A DNA stretch of 47,447 nucleotides from Caldilineaceae bacterium (GCA_022821585.1 JAJEDI010000088.1:1-47447), one strand, 5' to 3'; shown: positions 16,170-28,126, numbered from the stretch's first letter. A program made the numbers and translations. Notes: a model not told the origin generated them from the sequence alone.

Positions 16170-17585
16170 ATGGCAAAGAATGAATCTGTTTCGCGTCGTG
16201 AATTCCTGCGTGTAGGCGCGTTAGGGGCCGCAGGCGGCCTGCTCGCTGCCTGTGCTCCCCAGACGGGCCAGCCTTCCTCTGCAGAATCGGGCGGAGCAGC
16301 GTCGGCTCCAGCTGCCGAAGATCAGGAGGGCGTTCAGTGGGGTTTGCAGTACGACCCGCATGTCGCCACCTACGAGCGCATTGCCGAACTTGTGCAGAGC
16401 GAGACAGGTTACAGCGTGCGCATTGAGCCACAAGCATGGCCGCTGCAGACGAAGTTGATCGCTGCCATGTCCGCGGGCACCCATCCCGATGTAATCTGCA
16501 TGATGGGCAAGGTCTCGATTCCTCTCTACATCCAGCAGGGATTGCTTCCGCTGAGCGATGTTGTATTCGATGCAGTAGGAGTCGTGCCCAATGAGGCCTT
16601 CCAGGAGGAGTCGATCGAAGCCTACTCGTGGGGAGGCGAGATCTACGGCGTGCCCACAGAGGCCAACCTGGTCGGCTCGATGGTCTGTGTACCCACCCAG
16701 GATGTCGATGCGCTCGGACTGGCCGACCTCTATCCACCGACCAACGGGGACTGGATTTTCGACAGCTATCAGCAGATGTGGGAGCTGGCCGAGGCGCTGC
16801 ACGTTGAAGAGGATGGCCGCGTAGTGAAATGGGGACTGAGCAGCAAGGGTTGGGACAATCAGAGCTATCTGGGCATTGTGCGCACACTGCTCGCCGGCGA
16901 GGGCACAGACTGGTGGGACCTTGAGAACAAGCAGTTCAACATCGATAGCGAGGCAGGCGTGGAAGCGATGCGCCTCTTCGCCGAGACGCCGGTGCAGATG
17001 GGCATCGAAACGGAACTGGACGAGAATCAGTTCAACACGGCTCTGGCGGGCAAGATCGGCATCGCCAGGGGGATTTCCAACCCGGCGCTGCAACAGGGGA
17101 GGGATGAGGGCGTTTATTACGAGCTTACCTCAGCCCCCAAGGTTCTGCCCGACGAACTGCCTACGTTCGTGGGTGAGGCGGGCTGGGGGTTTGCGGCGCC
17201 CAGCAATACCGGCAATCGCGACTTTTCCATCGCCTACTTGCAGACGATGTGTACCCATGAAGGCCAGCGGGAATATGCCAAGATCTACGGTGGCATCGGC
17301 GCGCCGGCCTGGAAAGGACTGATCGGCAAGTACGACCACTATTCGGATCCGGATCCGGAAGGGCCGCAGGTACAGGCAGCCAAGGTCATGGAGAATCTCG
17401 GTCCCATCACCCGCTACTACGGCGAAGGGTTCGGTTACCCGTCAGAGGTCGACGGGATCGGAGCCTCGGTCTGCTCTGAAGTTCGACTTGGCACACTGAC
17501 CGCAGCGGAAGCGGTCAAGTCGTACCAGGAACGTTGTGAAGAGCAGTACAAGGTCTACCTTGAAGACATCGCCGCACTCTCCTGA
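16170..17585 (+). CDS. ABC transporter solute-binding protein (sugar type, Tat lipoprotein)
   Basis: This encodes 471 residues. The N-terminus carries a twin-arginine signal (SRREFLR, residues 8-14) and a lipobox LLAAC with Cys28, so folded export by Tat and lipid anchoring are expected. The mature protein shows the family-1 carbohydrate-binding layout (ATYERIAELVQSETGYSV, LIAAMSAGTHPDVICM, GGEIYGVPTEANLVG). The first importer in this window instead uses a Sec-type lipoprotein. GGGAGAAGGAGAA precedes the ATG. It is the first gene of a three-gene unit and is followed by two hairpins. Confidence 0.92.
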   Translation: MAKNESVSRREFLRVGALGAAGGLLAACAPQTGQPSSAESGGAASAPAAEDQEGVQWGLQYDPHVATYERIAELVQSETGYSVRIEPQAWPLQTKLIAAMSAGTHPDVICMMGKVSIPLYIQQGLLPLSDVVFDAVGVVPNEAFQEESIEAYSWGGEIYGVPTEANLVGSMVCVPTQDVDALGLADLYPPTNGDWIFDSYQQMWELAEALHVEEDGRVVKWGLSSKGWDNQSYLGIVRTLLAGEGTDWWDLENKQFNIDSEAGVEAMRLFAETPVQMGIETELDENQFNTALAGKIGIARGISNPALQQGRDEGVYYELTSAPKVLPDELPTFVGEAGWGFAAPSNTGNRDFSIAYLQTMCTHEGQREYAKIYGGIGAPAWKGLIGKYDHYSDPDPEGPQVQAAKVMENLGPITRYYGEGFGYPSEVDGIGASVCSEVRLGTLTAAEAVKSYQERCEEQYKVYLEDIAALS

Positions 17586-17597
17586 CATTGTTCCAGG

Positions 17598-17678
17598 CGC
17601 TTCTGTTCGAATGAAGCGCGTCTAGCGGCTGAATTGTCCTTGGGTCAGCGCAGGGCACGGAAAGCGCTGCGCTGATCC
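17598..17678 (+). promoter_or_regulatory. Two hairpins after the binding-protein gene
   Basis: Hairpin 1 pairs GCGCTTC (17598-17604) with GAAGCGC (17614-17620). Hairpin 2 pairs GGGTCAGCGCA (17642-17652) with TGCGCTGATCC (17668-17678), with one G-T wobble. Their position between binding protein and permeases resembles malE-malF. They probably protect the upstream message and lower downstream expression. Confidence 0.6.
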
Positions 17679-17709
17679 TGCCTCCCCTTCCCGGCAGAGG
17701 GAGCCTCAG

Positions 17710-18663
17710 ATGACAACCGCTTACACGGCCGGCAGCCAAGGGCAGTCCGGTTCTCGGCTGCGCGGCATCGTTGCCGCAGTGCGCTGGGCTTTGCGCAAGC
17801 CCCAGTTCTGGTTCGGAGCCAGCATCATCCTGCCAACTCTAATCTGGTACTGGATGTTCTCGTTCCGGCCCATCCTCAACGCGCTGCGCCTGGCTGTGGT
17901 GCAGTATCGGGTCTTGAACCCGGCAGCCAGCAAGTTCGTCGGGCTGGATAACTTCTTCCAGCTCTTTGAGCACCCGCTCTTCTTTATCTCTGTGCGCAAC
18001 ACGCTGCTCTGGGCGGCGCTCGCGTTTGTCTTTATCTTGCCGCTGAGTATTTTCATCGCTACCTGCCTGGCGAATATTCGACGCGGGCGCAACACCTACC
18101 AGGCGATCATCTTCGTGCCGGTTGTGGTCTCGCTGGTCGCGGTCTCGCTGCTATTTCGCATGTTGATGGATCCCGAAGTGGGTATGTTCAACCAGATTCT
18201 GCGCGCGCTGCACCTGCCCGAGTCGCGCTGGTTGGCCGGTACCTCATCGGCGCTCCCTACAATCGTAGCAGTTGGCAGCTGGAAAGGGCTGGGCTTCTAC
18301 GTCGTGATCCTCACGGCGGGCATCCTTCATATTCCCGAAGAACTGTACGATGCAGCGCTGGTGGACGGCGCCAACGAGTGGCAGCGATTTTGGCGTATTA
18401 CCCTGCCGTTGCTGGGACATACACTGCTATTGGTTACGGTTCTGCTGGCCATCGGCACGCTGCAGGAGTTCACGTTTCCCTTTGTGATGACCCGAGGCGG
18501 ACCGGGCGACGCCACCTATGTCTACAACATGCTGATCTATTCAGAGGCATTCGAAGATCTGCGATTCGGCACGGCGACCGCGGCCGCGCTGCTTCAATTC
18601 GTCCTGATTCTTTTCATCAGCTTAGTGCAGATCAGGTTACTGCGTCCACGATGGTCATATTGA
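17710..18663 (+). CDS. ABC sugar transporter permease (MalF/UgpA type)
   Basis: This encodes 317 residues with six predicted membrane segments after a basic N-terminus. The EAA loop reads YDAALVDGANEWQRFWRITLP, and MTRGGPGDAT marks the MalF/UgpA subfamily. GAGGGAGCC lies 4-5 nt before the ATG. It is partnered with the next gene. Confidence 0.94.
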   Translation: MTTAYTAGSQGQSGSRLRGIVAAVRWALRKPQFWFGASIILPTLIWYWMFSFRPILNALRLAVVQYRVLNPAASKFVGLDNFFQLFEHPLFFISVRNTLLWAALAFVFILPLSIFIATCLANIRRGRNTYQAIIFVPVVVSLVAVSLLFRMLMDPEVGMFNQILRALHLPESRWLAGTSSALPTIVAVGSWKGLGFYVVILTAGILHIPEELYDAALVDGANEWQRFWRITLPLLGHTLLLVTVLLAIGTLQEFTFPFVMTRGGPGDATYVYNMLIYSEAFEDLRFGTATAAALLQFVLILFISLVQIRLLRPRWSY

Positions 18664-18745
18664 GGGAGATTCGCGACCCGGCATCCTGGCATTGCTGACA
18701 GCGAGCGCGACGATCCACTTTCCACTGAAGAGGCGGTCTAAACGA

Positions 18746-19627
18746 ATGGCAGCTACGGAAGAGATCGAACTGGCCGGCCCTTTGCAAGGTTCCCACTATC
18801 GCCCTTCGCCGCGGCGGCTGGTAGGGCAGGCTATTTTGCATCTGGTCCTCTTGGTGATGTCCTTTGTGTCGGTCACGCCATTCGTGTGGATGATTTTCGC
18901 GTCGTTCAAACATTTCCAGGAGCTTGTCCGCTCGACCGCGCTTTTGCCCAAGGTTTGGACGCTGGAGAACTACATCGAAATCATCGGGCGGGTCAATTTC
19001 CCCGCGGCCTTCTCCAACAGCACAATACAAGCGACCTCCGTAACCTTGTGCAGCGCACTGACCTCGGCCGCCCTCGGCTTCATCTTCGCCAAGTACCGTT
19101 TCTGGGGGAAGGAGAAGCTCTTCACCCTGCTGCTCTCTACGATGATGATCCCCTTTGCCGTGGTTCTTGTGCCCCTTTACATCACCATCGCCGACTTGAA
19201 GATGTCCAACCATTTGAGCGGTATCATCGTCACCGGCCTGTGGTCTTCATTTGGGCTGTTCCTGATGCGCCAGTTCATGGAGTCGATTCCGTCCGAGTTG
19301 CTCGATGCAGCCCGCATCGACGGCGCGTCGGAATGGCGCATCTTTTTCACCATCGTCCTGCCCATGGCCACCTCGGCGCTGGCGGCCTTGATCGTCTTCA
19401 TCTTCCTCTTCAACTGGGACAACTTCCTGTGGCCGCTGGTCGTTCTCAACAGCCCGGAAAAACAGACGCTGCCGCTGGTGCTGGCCGGTCTGCGCAGTCT
19501 CTATTGGACCCGCTACGAGATGTGGGCGGCCGGCTCCATGTTGACGGTTGTGCCGGTCATGCTCATCTATATCTTCGCCTCCAAGTACTTCATTCGCGGC
19601 CTTGCCATGACCGGACTAAAGGCATAG
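18746..19627 (+). CDS. ABC sugar transporter permease (MalG/UgpE type)
   Basis: This encodes 293 residues from the ATG at 18746; an upstream in-frame TTG at 18692 would add 18 residues but has no better ribosome site. Six membrane segments are predicted. The EAA loop is LDAARIDGASEWRIFFTIVLP, and the end FIRGLAMTGLKA is typical of MalG proteins. It closes the importer unit, again without an ATPase gene. A hairpin at 19638-19654 follows. Confidence 0.93.
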   Translation: MAATEEIELAGPLQGSHYRPSPRRLVGQAILHLVLLVMSFVSVTPFVWMIFASFKHFQELVRSTALLPKVWTLENYIEIIGRVNFPAAFSNSTIQATSVTLCSALTSAALGFIFAKYRFWGKEKLFTLLLSTMMIPFAVVLVPLYITIADLKMSNHLSGIIVTGLWSSFGLFLMRQFMESIPSELLDAARIDGASEWRIFFTIVLPMATSALAALIVFIFLFNWDNFLWPLVVLNSPEKQTLPLVLAGLRSLYWTRYEMWAAGSMLTVVPVMLIYIFASKYFIRGLAMTGLKA

Positions 19628-19637
19628 CTGCATTGCA

Positions 19638-19654
19638 CGCCGCGATCCGCGGCG
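19638..19654. terminator. Short GC hairpin between convergent genes
   Basis: CGCCGCG and CGCGGCG form a perfect 7-bp stem with a 3-nt loop. It sits in the 47-nt gap between the importer permease and the convergent PhyH gene. There is no U-run. Confidence 0.4.
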
Positions 19655-19674
19655 GCATGGCTGTCCGCGCTGCA

Positions 19675-20517
19675 TCAATCCTCAGGCAGGTTCCGAAACA
19701 GCGCCGCCATCACCGGATCATCAGAGGCGCCCACATCCGCCTTGGTCAGGCGGGCCTGGTCCCTGTAGTCTTCCGGCAGATCCTTTCGCACCCAGATCGG
19801 CGTCCGCGACCCGGCGTACAATGCCCAGATGACCTTACGCACCCGGTCGCTCAGATTGGGCGTGTTGGCATGGTAGATCGACGTGTCGTTGATCAGGCAG
19901 TCCCCCGCTTTGCCGCTGGCCAGGATCATTTCAGGCACCTGACGCGGCTGTCCATCAGGTGCTGTGAACCAGGGCGGCGAGTTGACATGGGTACCATGGG
20001 TGCCGGGCAACAGTGCGGTAGGCCCCATGTCCTCCTCCACATCTTCGATCAGAAAACTGAGCCGGATATAGATCGGCGGGGTCATGTCGGAAGCCTTCTT
20101 ATTCACCCGCGCATCGTTATGCCAGGCCTGATGGGCAGGGCTGTTCTCAAACAGGCAGTGCCCGTGACCGGCCCCAAAGACGACCGGTTCGTCGTCCCAG
20201 TATCGCTCCATAAAGCCGCGCACAATCGGCATAATCTTTGGGAGATTGACCAACTGACGAAAGCTCGGCTCTTGCCAGAGTGGAATCAGGTCGAAGCGAT
20301 TGAATGTGTTGCGGAAATTCCTCCCCATACGCGCGATCTGTTCGTTCATTTTCTTGTCAAAAGCGTTCTGAATCTCCTGCAGCATGTCCGGCGGGATCGC
20401 GCCGCGCACCATCGTGTAACCCAGATTCTTCAAATTCAGGATCTGGATTTCCAGTTGATGCGCTTCATCCAGCTCTTCCATCGGCGACGCAGTTCGAGGT
20501 CTGGTTATGGTTTGCAT
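19675..20517 (-). CDS. Phytanoyl-CoA dioxygenase (PhyH) family protein, gene C
   Basis: This encodes a 280-residue Fe(II)/2-oxoglutarate oxygenase. Ligands are H133 and D135 (AWHNDAR) and distal H216 (SIYHANTPNLSDRVRK), with R225 or R227 as the co-substrate anchor. GPTALLPGTHGTH is a PhyH motif. GGAAAGGAGCC precedes the ATG. It converges on the importer, so it is transcribed separately although adjacent. Sequence differs greatly from genes A and B, implying a different substrate. Confidence 0.9.
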   Translation of the reverse strand: MQTITRPRTASPMEELDEAHQLEIQILNLKNLGYTMVRGAIPPDMLQEIQNAFDKKMNEQIARMGRNFRNTFNRFDLIPLWQEPSFRQLVNLPKIMPIVRGFMERYWDDEPVVFGAGHGHCLFENSPAHQAWHNDARVNKKASDMTPPIYIRLSFLIEDVEEDMGPTALLPGTHGTHVNSPPWFTAPDGQPRQVPEMILASGKAGDCLINDTSIYHANTPNLSDRVRKVIWALYAGSRTPIWVRKDLPEDYRDQARLTKADVGASDDPVMAALFRNLPED

Positions 20518-20537
20518 ACTGGTTTGGCTCCTTTCCT

Positions 20538-20715
20538 GAGAGGCTGTTTGAAAAGTAAAGGCTGTCGGCCAAATTGTGGTATACGTAGTCTATGTAAAAA
20601 CCAGACGATACCCAACAGATTTGACTGTCAGCCAGTGGTTTATTGTCCAGCGTCTGATTCCCGCGGCCAAAGCGGGCGGGCGACCCCTGATTGACCCTTT
20701 TCAAACAGCTTCTTA
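20538..20715. mobile_element. Possible short inverted-repeat element
   Basis: GAGGCTGTTTGAAAAG (20538-20553) and CTTTTCAAACAGCTTC (20697-20712) are inverted copies with one or two mismatches, about 140 nt apart. The ends resemble termini of small insertion sequences. No ORF lies inside. Target duplications could not be identified. It overlaps the earliest possible start codon of the RarA gene. Confidence 0.4.
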
Positions 20716-20792
20716 GTGTCCCTTCCCCCGGATTCAGCGAGCGGGCCGCGGGCGAACTGCCTGGGCCCCGCCAGCGAAAGGCCAGTTACGTT

Positions 20793-23057
20793 GTGGTGAC
20801 CTATACGCAAGGAAGGAAGCCGGCGGAGGATCTGTTTGCGCAAGCCCGCGCGGAACGGATCGACGCCAACGCGCCCCTGGCCGCGCGCATGCGGCCCCGC
20901 ACTCTCGATGAGTTCATCGGCCAGGAAGCGATCGTGGGCCCGGGCCGGCTCCTGCGGCGCGCGATTCAGGCGGACCGGCTGAGCAGCCTCATTTTCTATG
21001 GCCCCCCCGGCACCGGCAAGACGACCCTGGCCCAGGTGATCGCCAACACCACGGCGGCCCATTTCAGCGCGCTTAACGCTGTACTGGCCGGCGTCAAGGA
21101 CATCCGCGCGACGGTGGCTGAGGCCCAGGAGAAGCTGGCGCTTCACGATCAGAGGACAATTCTCTTTGTCGATGAGGTGCATCGTTTCAACAAGGCCCAG
21201 CAGGATGCGCTCCTGCCCTGGGTGGAGAACGGCACGGTTACTTTCATCGGCGCGACGACTGAAAACCCCTATTTTGAAGTCATCAAGGCCCTCGTCAGCC
21301 GCAGCCGCATCTTTCAGTTAAAGACGCTGACGGCAGAGCATCTGCGCCAGATCATGCATTCCGCTCTCGACACGCCCCAGCGCGGCTACGGCGGCCGGCG
21401 CGTTGAAATCGAGGACGAGGCGACCGAGCATCTGGTCTCTATCGCCAACGGCGACGCCCGCGCCCTGCTCAATGCGCTGGAGCTGGCCGTCGAGACCACC
21501 GACGCCGGCCCGGACGGCACCGTTCACATTTCACTCGCCATCGCCGAAGAGTCGATTCAGCGCCGCGCCGTGCTGTATGACAAGGAGGGCGACTATCACT
21601 TCGACACGATCAGCGCCTTCATCAAGAGCCTGCGCGGCAGCGACCCGGATGCGGCGCTCTACTGGCTGGCGAAGATGATCTACGCCGGCGAAGAGCCGCG
21701 TTATATCTTTCGGCGCATGTTGATCCTGGCGAGCGAGGATGTGGGCCTGGCCGACCCGCAGGCCGTTCAGGTGGTCACGGCTTGCGCCGAGGCCTTCGAC
21801 CGTGTCGGCTTGCCGGAAGGGAACTTTCCCCTGGCGCAGGCCGCGCTCTATCTGGCGACCGCGGAAAAGTCCAATTCGGTGCTGGCGTTTTTCGACGCGC
21901 TCGAGGCGGTGAGCAATGAACCCGATTCTGATGTCCCCAGCCATCTGCGCGACGGCAACCGCGACAGCGAGGGGTTTGGGCATGGGGCCGGCTATCTCTA
22001 TCCGCACGCTTACCGGGACCACTGGGTTGCGCAGCAGTATCTTCCCGGCGCGCTGCAGGGCAGAGTCTTTTACGAGCCGACCGGCCAGGGCTATGAGGCC
22101 GGGATCGGCCTCGCCGTCACCCAGCGTCGCGAGGCCCAGCTGGCCGCCATGCTGGAGGGCTTCGGCGCGCCGCCGGAAATCCTGACCTTCGCCCCCGAAG
22201 AGTCCGCCCGCGACCGCTGGCTCCAGCGGACGATTGCGCAGGCCGGCGAAGCAACCGCCGCGTTGCGGGACCGCATTCTGGACGGCGGCCCCCTTGAGCG
22301 GCACAGTGTTGTCCTGGATGTGAACGCCGGCAGCGGCCTGCTGACATGGGAGGCGCTGCGGCGCGCGCCCGAAGGCGGCGTCTACGCGCTGGCGTTCAAC
22401 GAGTCGGACCGGCAGGCGCTGCAGGAGCAGGCGCAAAACCTGGACGAAGTCGAGCGGCCGGTTGTGCTGCAGGGGGCGGTGGAAGAGACGGCGCAACTGC
22501 TCGGAACGGAAGAGGTCCGTTTTGATGCGATCATCGGACGCAACGCCCTGCTCGGCTCCGCGGACAAAACGACTGCCCTGGCACATCTGGCCGAACACCT
22601 GGCCGCGTGGGGCTGGCTTGCCCTAGCCGAGACGATACCCAGACATACGCAGAGAATCTACGCCTTAGCGGACTGCTCTATGCTCCAGCCGGAGCTGGCC
22701 GAGCGGCTGGTTGCGGCCGAAGAGTCAATCTACGCCGATACGACGGATTACCTGGTCAACTGGGCCGAGGAGACGTTACAGGCAGCCCTATCCGTTGCCT
22801 TTCCCGAAGAGGCGCAGGCCGGGCGGGTCTCGATGGAGCGGATCGACACCGACACTGATCTGCGCATTACCGAAGCGCACGTCCGGCGCTGGTTCAGTCC
22901 GGCTTCTGGCGAGCGCAAGTCCTATGCCGAGCGACTGGCGGAGCGGATGCAGCCTGATGAGTTGGAACAGATCGAAAGCTGGATCCGGGGACAGCTGCTG
23001 AACCGGACCGTAGTCTGGCGCCGGCGGACGGTGTTGATACGGGTTGGGGGGCGGTGA
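20793..23057 (+). CDS. rarA: RarA (MgsA) AAA+ ATPase fused to a methyltransferase-like domain
   Basis: This encodes about 754 residues. The N-terminal half is RarA: PLAARMRPRTLDEFIGQE, Walker A GPPGTGKTT (about 70-78), Walker B with sensor context LFVDEVHRFNKAQQDALL, and GATTENPYFEV. The C-terminal 300 residues form a second domain with a SAM-binding-like turn (VVLDVNAGSGLLTWEAL). RarA acts at stalled replication forks. The same fusion is known in cyanobacteria and other lineages under the name RarA/unknown domain fusion protein. The start is uncertain: GTG at 20793 matches the usual family N-terminus, whereas TTG at 20691 would lie in the inverted-repeat element. Confidence 0.9.
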   Translation: MVTYTQGRKPAEDLFAQARAERIDANAPLAARMRPRTLDEFIGQEAIVGPGRLLRRAIQADRLSSLIFYGPPGTGKTTLAQVIANTTAAHFSALNAVLAGVKDIRATVAEAQEKLALHDQRTILFVDEVHRFNKAQQDALLPWVENGTVTFIGATTENPYFEVIKALVSRSRIFQLKTLTAEHLRQIMHSALDTPQRGYGGRRVEIEDEATEHLVSIANGDARALLNALELAVETTDAGPDGTVHISLAIAEESIQRRAVLYDKEGDYHFDTISAFIKSLRGSDPDAALYWLAKMIYAGEEPRYIFRRMLILASEDVGLADPQAVQVVTACAEAFDRVGLPEGNFPLAQAALYLATAEKSNSVLAFFDALEAVSNEPDSDVPSHLRDGNRDSEGFGHGAGYLYPHAYRDHWVAQQYLPGALQGRVFYEPTGQGYEAGIGLAVTQRREAQLAAMLEGFGAPPEILTFAPEESARDRWLQRTIAQAGEATAALRDRILDGGPLERHSVVLDVNAGSGLLTWEALRRAPEGGVYALAFNESDRQALQEQAQNLDEVERPVVLQGAVEETAQLLGTEEVRFDAIIGRNALLGSADKTTALAHLAEHLAAWGWLALAETIPRHTQRIYALADCSMLQPELAERLVAAEESIYADTTDYLVNWAEETLQAALSVAFPEEAQAGRVSMERIDTDTDLRITEAHVRRWFSPASGERKSYAERLAERMQPDELEQIESWIRGQLLNRTVVWRRRTVLIRVGGR

Positions 23058-23075
23058 GAGATCTTGGGGAGGATA

Positions 23076-23597
23076 TTACGACTGTCCTCTCCAGTCCGTG
23101 CGGAAGTTAAGTTCTTGAATCAACACGAAAGTGTTAATGCGGCGCACGCTGAAGTCATCGCACACGTCAGGCAACTTGCGGTTGGCCCGACGCCGGCTTG
23201 GACTGGAGCGCTCGGTGGTTACAACACACCGATTCTGTGAATCAACGAGAGCATAAGCGACGAGAAACGGGTCGCGCCCTATCTCTATTAATTCCTCATC
23301 GGTTAAGTCGCTGGCGTACCCGTGTTCAAGAACGCGGGTCACCTGTTCCACGACGGCCTCTTCATCGAGGACAAGCGTATTCTTGTTTGCTTTCAGCCAT
23401 TCGACCAAGGGATCATAGCGATCCTTTGGAGGCGGGGGAAGGATAACCTCTTCATAGAACTCTTGAGGGATTTTGATTCGATCGAGCTTGCCCATTTCCA
23501 ACAACCATTCCCAAAATTCCGGGACCCTCTCGATAGGGTAGTAGTCTCGATTCGCGTCAATGAGGACACAGGCGTCGAGAAGGTAAAGCACGAACAT
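23076..23597 (-). CDS. PIN-like (DUF4411) toxin candidate
   Basis: This encodes 173 residues. It starts with the PIN-type strand YLLDACVLIDANRDYY (acidic D8 and D14) and contains GRDPFLVAYALVDSQ around 105-120, which supplies a further conserved Asp. It fits DUF4411, a family usually paired with an HTH/ImmA-type protein. PIN toxins are Mg-dependent ribonucleases. The start lies 3 nt after the stop of the partner gene, so translation is probably coupled. Confidence 0.8.
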   Translation of the reverse strand: MFVLYLLDACVLIDANRDYYPIERVPEFWEWLLEMGKLDRIKIPQEFYEEVILPPPPKDRYDPLVEWLKANKNTLVLDEEAVVEQVTRVLEHGYASDLTDEELIEIGRDPFLVAYALVDSQNRCVVTTERSSPSRRRANRKLPDVCDDFSVRRINTFVLIQELNFRTDWRGQS

Positions 23598-23600
23598 CGG

Positions 23601-24794
23601 CTATCGTGAACTGCCGGTGTCCAGCAGCGGCTGTACCTGTCTGGGTTTGACCCCCAGGATCTGCGCCGCACCGGAGGTTGATAGAGCGTCCGCTTCCATC
23701 ATTTGATCCACAAGGCCGATAATGCGGTTGCCTAATCGATGGCGGCGTATCCTATTCTGGTCGACTTTTATTTCGTTCTGGCGTGTACGCTCACGATTCT
23801 TTTCCCGATTCCGAAGCCAATCTTCACGAAATGAAATTTTCAACTGTTTGTACGTTTCCCAAGTGATCAGATCAGTTCGATGTGCTTTGTATGCAATCAT
23901 AGTGCGGCTCACCTTGAACTCAATCGCAAGCGCATTGATTCGCTCCGTGACAGCGCTGATATTGTCACTGTCGTCGAAAGCAAGGAGGTCCATTTCTTCT
24001 GTAGAGAGCAGGAACTCTCCGGCAATATCGTTACAGAATCGTTCAACCTCGTTCTCCGCACTGTCTCCGCTAACTCCGGTTTGACCGAGCAGCAAATGCG
24101 TCGTTTCGTGCAATAAGGTGAACGACCAAGCGGCTTTGGCGTCGTTGTCGTTGATTATGATAAAAGGAGCCACTTCGTCCGCGATGGCGAAACCGCGAAA
24201 TACTGTCGTATCAAGCGCAGTTACGTAGTTGCCCAAATCCCCTTTTAGCAGAACAAATATACCCGCCTCCTCGGCACTCTTGCGCAACAGAGCAAAAGCG
24301 TCGGAGGCGTTTCGTTGGGCGCGGTAGTCCGCTGTACTGACGCCCAGCAGCGCCTGCAATGACTTCAAGACTGCAGCGCGGCCGTCCTTTATGCGGTGAG
24401 AGCCGACGAAAGGCAGCTTCGCCGCTTCGTCTTCTTCCTCCATTATGACGCGAACCATGCTCTGGCGCGCCCTGATTTCCCGGATCAACGCGTCCAACAG
24501 CGCTTCCTCAGAGGAATTCTCACTTTGGGGTAGAGTGCGGAAGTCCACCCCCCGGTTGCTCTTTTGCGGTGGTTTGGAGAGATAAAATGTGAGCAAGGGG
24601 CGGCGGTACTGTCCCGCCATCTTTAGCAATTGGGACCGAGACGGTTCTTTTTGGCCGCGCTCAATAAAGGCCAGCTTCTCTACCGCAGACGATCTGGAAC
24701 TGTCTTGAAAGCCCAGCTTTTTGGCCGCTTCCTCCTGGGAGAGACCGGCCGTCTCGCGGGCCCAAACCATGATTGCAGGGTTGACCTGAGGCAT
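23601..24794 (-). CDS. XRE-HTH and ImmA/IrrE-type metallopeptidase (antitoxin candidate)
   Basis: This encodes 397 residues. An N-terminal helix-turn-helix (about residues 7-65, ARETAGLSQEEAAKKLGF then IERGQKEPSRSQL) precedes an ImmA/IrrE zinc peptidase domain with H229-E-T-T-H233 and a downstream acidic helix (NEVERFCNDIAGEFLLS). A C-terminal segment of about 80 residues is Arg-rich and ends in a small helix-turn-helix-like unit (STSGAAQILGVKPRQVQPLL). Together with the PIN gene it forms a probable toxin-antitoxin or stress-sensing module: the first protein represses and, on a signal, may be cleaved or cleave. The last point is inference. Confidence 0.85.
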   Translation of the reverse strand: MPQVNPAIMVWARETAGLSQEEAAKKLGFQDSSRSSAVEKLAFIERGQKEPSRSQLLKMAGQYRRPLLTFYLSKPPQKSNRGVDFRTLPQSENSSEEALLDALIREIRARQSMVRVIMEEEDEAAKLPFVGSHRIKDGRAAVLKSLQALLGVSTADYRAQRNASDAFALLRKSAEEAGIFVLLKGDLGNYVTALDTTVFRGFAIADEVAPFIIINDNDAKAAWSFTLLHETTHLLLGQTGVSGDSAENEVERFCNDIAGEFLLSTEEMDLLAFDDSDNISAVTERINALAIEFKVSRTMIAYKAHRTDLITWETYKQLKISFREDWLRNREKNRERTRQNEIKVDQNRIRRHRLGNRIIGLVDQMMEADALSTSGAAQILGVKPRQVQPLLDTGSSR

Positions 24795-24872
24795 CGTCTT
24801 GCGATTCCCTCCTCCATCCCCGTTGTGTTTGCAGTTGTGGTTGCCAGGCGCCGCCCGACAAGGCCCTGGAAG

Positions 24873-27809
<2,937 letters not shown>

Positions 27810-27998
27810 ATTGCATCCTTCTGTTTGCCCGTTGCCGGTCCCAGTGGTTCGGACATGCAGCGGCGGGCAAAATCGATGGGGGCGGGTCGCCTCCCCTTAC
27901 ACCATACGAAACACGGAGGATAGCGGTTCTCCGATGTGAATGCGCATCTATCCTGTCAGCCGCGAATCATATGGACCGCGATCCGGGCTGCACCGCCT

Positions 27999-28026
27999 AT
28001 TCTACCACGCACGGGGAAACCGCCAA
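27999..28026 (-). promoter_or_regulatory. Extended -10 promoter of secA
   Basis: The minus strand has TTGGCG, a 13-nt gap to TGG and then TAGAAT (16-nt spacing overall). It lies about 190 nt before the secA ATG, back to back with the promoter at 28118. Confidence 0.4.
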
Positions 28027-28117
28027 TGTGGCGGATCCTGTCCTGCTGCCGCGGTCTGTCAAAGCGGCGGCGGCCTATGCGAAGAATACTACATCAGTAC
28101 ATGGTTTCAGCGATCTG

Positions 28118-28126
28118 TGCTACAAT
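28118..28126 (+). promoter_or_regulatory. Extended -10 promoter of the LysM gene
   Basis: TGCTACAAT lies about 70 nt upstream of the ATG at 28197. The gap 27810-28196 otherwise holds only a short tandem-like GTGGCCAGTGGCTAGTGG stretch near 28130. Confidence 0.5.

Noticed and set aside
18886..20694. 602-codon plus-strand ORF across permease and PhyH gene C
   Set aside because: It overlaps two well-supported genes in other frames and has no coherent composition.
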